Below, in pieces: positions 7,198 through 10,000 of a stretch of DNA of 10,000 nucleotides (position 1 is its first letter; each line of letters starts with the position of its first letter). The stretch is from Desulfarculus sp. (GTDB lineage: Bacteria; Desulfobacterota; Desulfarculia; Desulfarculales; Desulfarculaceae). The stretch lies in NCBI GenBank assembly GCA_020216805.1, contig JAIWNN010000020.1, positions 1 to 10,000 of the forward strand, in the 5' to 3' direction. A program made the translations under genes and the position numbers. The notes beneath the pieces are model-generated. The model had not been told where the DNA came from. It saw only the letters and a list, made by a program, of their open reading frames with translations, and ran no database searches.

Positions 7198-8346
7198 GTG
7201 GATTTCAACCCCTGCTCCAAACATCGCCTGGTGCGCAAGACGGTGCGCGAATTCGCCGAGACCGAACTGGGACCCATCGCCGCCGACATCGACCGCCAGG
7301 CCCGCTTCCCCTGGGAGGTGGTGGAGAAGATGGGACCCCTGCACTACTTCGGCCTCCAGGCCCCCCGCGACCTGGGCGGGGCCGGGCTGGACACCATCAG
7401 CTACGCCATCGTCATCGAGGAGCTCTCGCGGGTCTCGGCCGGCCTGGGCCTGTGCGTCACCGTCCACAACAGCGTGGCCCTCTATCCCCTGCTGCGCTTC
7501 GGCACGCCAGAACAAATCAAGCGCCTGGCCCCGGACCTGATCAGCGGCCGGCGCATCGGGGCTTTCTGCCTGACCGAGGCCAACGCCGGCAGCGACGCCA
7601 GCGGTGTGGAGACCCTGGCCGTGGCCCAAGGCGACGGCTACGTCATCAACGGCACCAAGATCTTCGTCACCAACGGCGGGGTCTGCGGGCTGGCCTTGAT
7701 CTTCGCGGTCACCAACCCCGACAACCCCCGCCAGGCCGCCAGCGTGCTGATGGTGGAAAAGGAGCGCCCGGGGTTCAGCGTGGGCGAGATCGAGGAGCTA
7801 ACCGGCATGCGCTGCAACCCGGTCTCCTCGCTCTTTTTGGAGGACTGTCGGGTGCCGGCCGAAAACCTCCTGGGCCGCCCCGGCCAGGGGCTCAAGATCG
7901 GCCTGGCCGCCCTGGACACCGGTCGCCTGGGCATCGCCGCCCAGGCCCTGGGCCTGGCCCAGGCCGCCCTGGAAGCCGCCCTCAAATACGCCAAGGAGCG
8001 CCAGCAGTTCGGCAAGCCCATCGCCAGCTTCCAGACCATCCAGAACTACCTGGCCGACATGGCCACCGACGTGGAGGCCTCCCGCCTCCTGCTCTATCGC
8101 GCCTGCGCCCAGAAGGACGCCGGCCAGCCCTTCGGCGCCGCCGCCGCCATGGCCAAGCTCCACTGCTCCCGGGTCGCCCGCGAGGTCACCAACCTGGCGG
8201 TGCAAATCCACGGCGGCTGCGGCTACAGCCAGGAATACGACGTGGAACGCTACTGGCGCGAGGCCAAGGTCACCGAGATCTACGAGGGCACCAGCGAGGT
8301 CCAACGCATGGTCATCGCCCGCGACCTGCTCTCGCGCCCGGTGTAG
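7198..8346 (+). CDS. Short-chain (butyryl-CoA-type) acyl-CoA dehydrogenase
   Basis: This FAD enzyme interconverts saturated acyl-CoA and trans-2,3-enoyl-CoA, exchanging electrons with ETF. The 382-residue product has the usual length and starts MDFNPCSKHRLVRKTVREFAE, typical of butyryl-CoA dehydrogenases. In order are the N-terminal helical domain, the FAD/substrate signature CLTEANAGSDASG (from Cys124), a middle beta domain, and the C-terminal helical domain. That last part carries RQQFGKPIASFQTIQ and the second family signature QIHGGCGYSQEYDVERYW (from Gln336). The catalytic base is expected at Glu363 in EIYEGTSEVQR, the place used by short- and medium-chain enzymes (isovaleryl-CoA dehydrogenase places it elsewhere). 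It faces a divergent CoA-transferase and is followed by etfB and etfA, which fits a dedicated electron pathway. Chain length is inferred; a branched-chain or other substrate is possible. Confidence 0.95.
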   Translation: MDFNPCSKHRLVRKTVREFAETELGPIAADIDRQARFPWEVVEKMGPLHYFGLQAPRDLGGAGLDTISYAIVIEELSRVSAGLGLCVTVHNSVALYPLLRFGTPEQIKRLAPDLISGRRIGAFCLTEANAGSDASGVETLAVAQGDGYVINGTKIFVTNGGVCGLALIFAVTNPDNPRQAASVLMVEKERPGFSVGEIEELTGMRCNPVSSLFLEDCRVPAENLLGRPGQGLKIGLAALDTGRLGIAAQALGLAQAALEAALKYAKERQQFGKPIASFQTIQNYLADMATDVEASRLLLYRACAQKDAGQPFGAAAAMAKLHCSRVAREVTNLAVQIHGGCGYSQEYDVERYWREAKVTEIYEGTSEVQRMVIARDLLSRPV

Positions 8347-8351
8347 GAAGA

Positions 8352-8370
8352 GGGGCGGGGCGGGGAGGGG
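8352..8370 (+). other. G-quadruplex motif just after the dehydrogenase stop codon
   Basis: The sequence GGGGCGGGGCGGGGAGGGG has four runs of four G with single-base loops, the pattern that gives very stable parallel quadruplexes. It begins 6 nt after the stop codon and lies on the coding strand, so it would also be present in the mRNA. It could affect termination, mRNA 3'-end stability or replication; no role is shown by sequence alone. Confidence 0.7.
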
Positions 8371-8379
8371 AGGAAGAGC

Positions 8380-8426
8380 GTGGGGGAAACCTTTTCTTTG
8401 GGGGCCAAAGAAAAGGTTTCCCCCAC
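8380..8426. terminator. Perfect 22-bp inverted repeat with 3-nt loop, probable terminator or dispersed repeat
   Basis: The arms 8380-8401 and 8405-8426 are exact reverse complements around a GGG loop. Each arm has G/C ends and an A/T-rich middle (left arm GGAAACCTTTTCTTTGG), unlike the surrounding GC-rich sequence. Located 33 bp after the dehydrogenase stop, it may end or attenuate transcription before etfB, or protect the upstream mRNA 3' end. No T tract follows, so simple intrinsic termination is uncertain. From memory, similar GGAAACC...GGTTTCC hairpins recur in deltaproteobacterial intergenic regions, which would make it a copy of a repeat family. Confidence 0.7.
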
Positions 8427-8457
8427 CCCCCCTTCCAAAAGAAAACCGCTGGGGGGG
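8426..8457. repeat. C7 and G7 runs able to pair around an 18-nt loop
   Basis: Seven C (8426-8432) and seven G (8451-8457) flank an A-rich 18-nt segment (TTCCAAAAGAAAACCGCT). The C run shares its first base with the 22-bp hairpin. It could pair with the G7 run or compete for the upstream G4 run, so several mutually exclusive folds are possible. From 8458 to 8530 I see no gene, clear promoter or strong hairpin. Confidence 0.4.
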
Positions 8458-8530
8458 CAGAAACCGACAGTTGCCGGTCCACTCCTGGTGAACTAGTGCA
8501 GGGGAAAAGATAAGAAAAGCTCCACCCACC

Positions 8531-8570
8531 GCGTCATTGCGAGGAGCGCCAGCGACGAAGCGGTCTCTCC
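8531..8570 (+). repeat. REP-like intergenic element (GTCATTGCGAGGAGCG type)
   Basis: The stretch starting GCGTCATTGCGAGGAGCG and continuing AGCGACGAAGCGGTCTC closely resembles a short repeat that I recall from many bacterial genomes, in the form GTCATTGCGAGGAGCGAAGC followed by GACGAAGCAATCTC. The outer ATTGC (8536-8540) and GCGGT (8560-8564) can pair with two G-U wobbles in RNA, where the common form would pair ATTGC with GCAAT. It lies 38 bp before etfB. Only one copy is in the window, so its repeat status rests on memory. Confidence 0.55.
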
Positions 8571-8607
8571 TTTTGCCGGCTTGGCGCGAGGAGTCCGGGA
8601 GATAAGC

Positions 8608-9426
8608 ATGCAGATCGTGGTCTGTCTCAAACAGGTGCCCCAGGTGGCCGAGCTGCCCTGGGACCCCGCCACCGGCCGGCTCGAGCGCGACCTGGCCGAG
8701 GGCATGACCGACCCCGCCGCCAAGCGCGCCCTGGAGGCCGGGCTGCTGCTCAAGGCCGCCGGCGGGGGCGAGCTAATCGCCCTGAGCATGGGCCCTCCCC
8801 CGGCCGAGGAGGTCCTGCGCGAGGCCATCGCCCTGGGCGCGGACCAGGGCTTTTTGCTCTGCCATCCCGCCTTGGCCGGGGCCGACACCCTGGCCACCAG
8901 CCAGGCCCTGGGCGCGGCCATCCGCCGCATCGCCCCGGATCTGGGCCTGGTGCTCCTGGGCGCGGCCAGCAGCGACAGCGAGACCGGTCATCTCGGGGCG
9001 CAGTTGGCCGAGGAGTTGGACCTGGCCGCCGCCCTGAACGTGGAGCAGTGGCAGCTCTTGCCCAAGGCCTTGCGGGTGCAGCGGGTCAGCGACGGCTTCC
9101 TGGAGACCCTGGAGCTGGACCTGCCGGCCCTTCTGACCATCTCCACCCAGGCCCCCGAGCCCCGCGACACCCCCCTGGGCGGATTGGAGGACGCCTTCGC
9201 CACCGGCCGGATCACCCGCCTGGGGCCGGAGGAGATCGGCCTGGACCCGGCCCGCTGCGGTCTGGCCGCCAGCGGCGGGCGCATGCTCAGGGTCTATTCC
9301 CCGGCCGCCCAGAAAAAGGCCGTGTTGCTGCGCGGCGCGGTGAAAAAAAGCGTGCAGGAGCTCCTGGCCCGGCACGGCGACCGCCTGGGCGGCATCATCG
9401 GCCGCGACCTGGGCGCGGCGGAGTAG
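8608..9426 (+). CDS. etfB: Electron transfer flavoprotein beta subunit
   Basis: EtfB pairs with EtfA to form a soluble FAD-carrying electron carrier that accepts electrons from acyl-CoA dehydrogenases. The 272-residue protein begins MQIVVCLKQVPQVAELPWDP, the usual EtfB opening. It keeps ALGADQGFLL, the DLGLVLLGAASSDSETGHLGAQLAE nucleotide-binding region, and the family signature area SDGFLETLELDLPALLTISTQAPEPR, followed by a C-terminal arm. Some normally conserved spots differ: the usual NPFD-like motif reads TDPAA (about residues 34-38), and the QAID part of the AID-G-DT loop reads AASSDSET. It therefore looks like a divergent EtfB. The ATG at 8608 has GGAG with a 6-nt spacer; an in-frame TTG at 8581 would add nine unconserved residues. 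Only 4 nt separate it from etfA, so the two are co-transcribed. Whether this ETF is bifurcating cannot be decided here. Confidence 0.94.
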   Translation: MQIVVCLKQVPQVAELPWDPATGRLERDLAEGMTDPAAKRALEAGLLLKAAGGGELIALSMGPPPAEEVLREAIALGADQGFLLCHPALAGADTLATSQALGAAIRRIAPDLGLVLLGAASSDSETGHLGAQLAEELDLAAALNVEQWQLLPKALRVQRVSDGFLETLELDLPALLTISTQAPEPRDTPLGGLEDAFATGRITRLGPEEIGLDPARCGLAASGGRMLRVYSPAAQKKAVLLRGAVKKSVQELLARHGDRLGGIIGRDLGAAE

Positions 9427-9430
9427 GGCC

Positions 9431-10000
9431 ATGGACGCGAGGCGCGAAATCTGGGTCTTCGGCGACTGGCGCAACTACTTCCAGAACCGGGTCACCCTCC
9501 AGCTCCTGGCCAAGGCCCGCCAACTGGCCGAGCCCAGCGGCGCCCGGGTCTGCGCCCTGGTCTTTGGCCAGGGCCTGGACGAGTGGGTGATGGAGTACAC
9601 CGCCCACGGGGCCGACCGGCTCTACGTCTGCGACCATCCCCGCCTGGAGGGCTATCCCATGCAGGCCTTCACCGGCCTTTTGGTGGACCTGGCCCAAAAG
9701 CGACAACCTCGGGTGATCCTGGTGGGGGCCACCAGTTTCGGCAAGGAGCTGGCCGCCCGCGCCGCCAAGCGCCTGGGGGTGGGGCTCACCGCCGACTGCG
9801 TGGAACTGGCCCTGGATGACAAGGGCCGCCTGGTCCAGACCGCCCCCGCCTTTGGCGGCAACCTCCTGGCCGAGATCGTCAGCACCGGCGAGCCCCAGAT
9901 GGCCACCGTGCGCCCCGGGGCCTTCCAGGAGCTGCCCCACGACTATGTCCGCACCGCGGAGGTGGTGCGCCTGGACCCGCCGGCCAAGCTGCCCGATGAG
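9431..10000 (+). CDS. etfA: Electron transfer flavoprotein alpha subunit (3' end outside window)
   Basis: EtfA binds the electron-transferring FAD and partners with EtfB. The first 190 residues are present and the frame is open to the window end; the FAD-binding C-terminal domain should follow outside. Visible family hallmarks are EIWVFGDWRNYFQNRVTLQLLAKARQLAE at the N-terminus (compare the usual Glu-rich start), VILVGATSFGKELAARAAKRLGVGLTADCVEL in the middle, and APAFGGNLLAEIVSTGEPQMATVRPG. The common Thr-Arg-Pro-Ala-Phe-Gly-Gly-Asn motif reads Thr-Ala-Pro-Ala here, an Arg-to-Ala change. The ATG is 4 nt after the etfB stop, with GGAG (9420-9423) overlapping that stop and 7-nt spacing. Together with etfB and the upstream dehydrogenase this indicates a short-chain acyl-CoA electron pathway. 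The dehydrogenase-to-ETF link is an inference from position. Confidence 0.93.
   Translation, partial: MDARREIWVFGDWRNYFQNRVTLQLLAKARQLAEPSGARVCALVFGQGLDEWVMEYTAHGADRLYVCDHPRLEGYPMQAFTGLLVDLAQKRQPRVILVGATSFGKELAARAAKRLGVGLTADCVELALDDKGRLVQTAPAFGGNLLAEIVSTGEPQMATVRPGAFQELPHDYVRTAEVVRLDPPAKLPDE

Noticed and set aside
6004..7629. A 541-codon minus-strand open frame spanning the divergent region and both flanking genes
   Set aside because: It overlaps the CoA-transferase in another frame and the dehydrogenase in antisense, and its sequence shows no recognisable fold.
8471..8514. A separate promoter for etfBA (TTGCCG with TAGTGC, or the AAAAGATAAG stretch)
   Set aside because: The candidate -10 boxes match poorly and no pair has good spacing, so I do not call it, although an internal promoter remains possible.
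8347..8530. Possible small coding frames through the hairpin region (both strands read as GG-LFFG-QRKGFPH peptides)
   Set aside because: The similar peptides on both strands simply reflect the perfect inverted repeat, with no ribosome site or family match.
8581..8607. TTG at 8581 as the start of EtfB
   Set aside because: The ATG at 8608 gives the usual MQIVVCLKQVP opening with a well-spaced GGAG; the extra nine residues are not family-like.

Overview
The window is a GC-rich (roughly two-thirds G+C by eye), gene-dense bacterial chromosome segment. It holds six complete protein genes and one partial gene, with no mobile element, CRISPR array, tRNA or rRNA. The organism looks like an anaerobic, Gram-negative, deltaproteobacterial-type (Desulfobacterota) bacterium. 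Reasons are a mutS followed directly by a periplasmic AMIN-amidase with an N-terminal TPR-like part, a short-chain acyl-CoA module with its own ETF, and GC-rich intergenic repeats of a style I associate with that group. A Desulfarculus-like lineage is a guess only.

Layout. Positions 50-2698 (+) encode the mismatch sensor MutS. Its last codons overlap the GTG start of a secreted N-acetylmuramoyl-L-alanine amidase (2682-4580, +). The amidase converges on a minus-strand gene for a GYF_2-AIM24 domain protein (4611-5627). Upstream of that, also on the minus strand, is a 4-hydroxybutyrate/butyrate-type CoA-transferase (5745-7046). A short divergent control region (7047-7197) separates it from a plus-strand short-chain acyl-CoA dehydrogenase (7198-8346). 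After a 261-bp gap full of unusual DNA structure come etfB (8608-9426) and etfA (9431 to beyond the window end).

How the genes fit together. The right half is a coherent acyl-CoA oxidation/reduction module. The CoA-transferase can activate a short-chain acid by CoA exchange, the dehydrogenase forms (or reduces) the 2,3-enoyl-CoA, and the ETF carries the electrons. Direction and exact substrate cannot be read from the sequence. The left half is housekeeping (DNA repair and cell-wall splitting), linked only by the gene overlap.

The most unusual DNA is the non-coding part between the dehydrogenase and etfB. It holds a textbook G-quadruplex motif, a perfect 22-bp inverted repeat with a 3-nt loop, a C7/G7 pair, and a REP-like GTCATTGCGAGGAGCG element, one after another. 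A second point of interest is a 20-bp perfect-arm palindrome over the likely -10 box of the dehydrogenase promoter. I saw no wholly new multi-gene system in this window.
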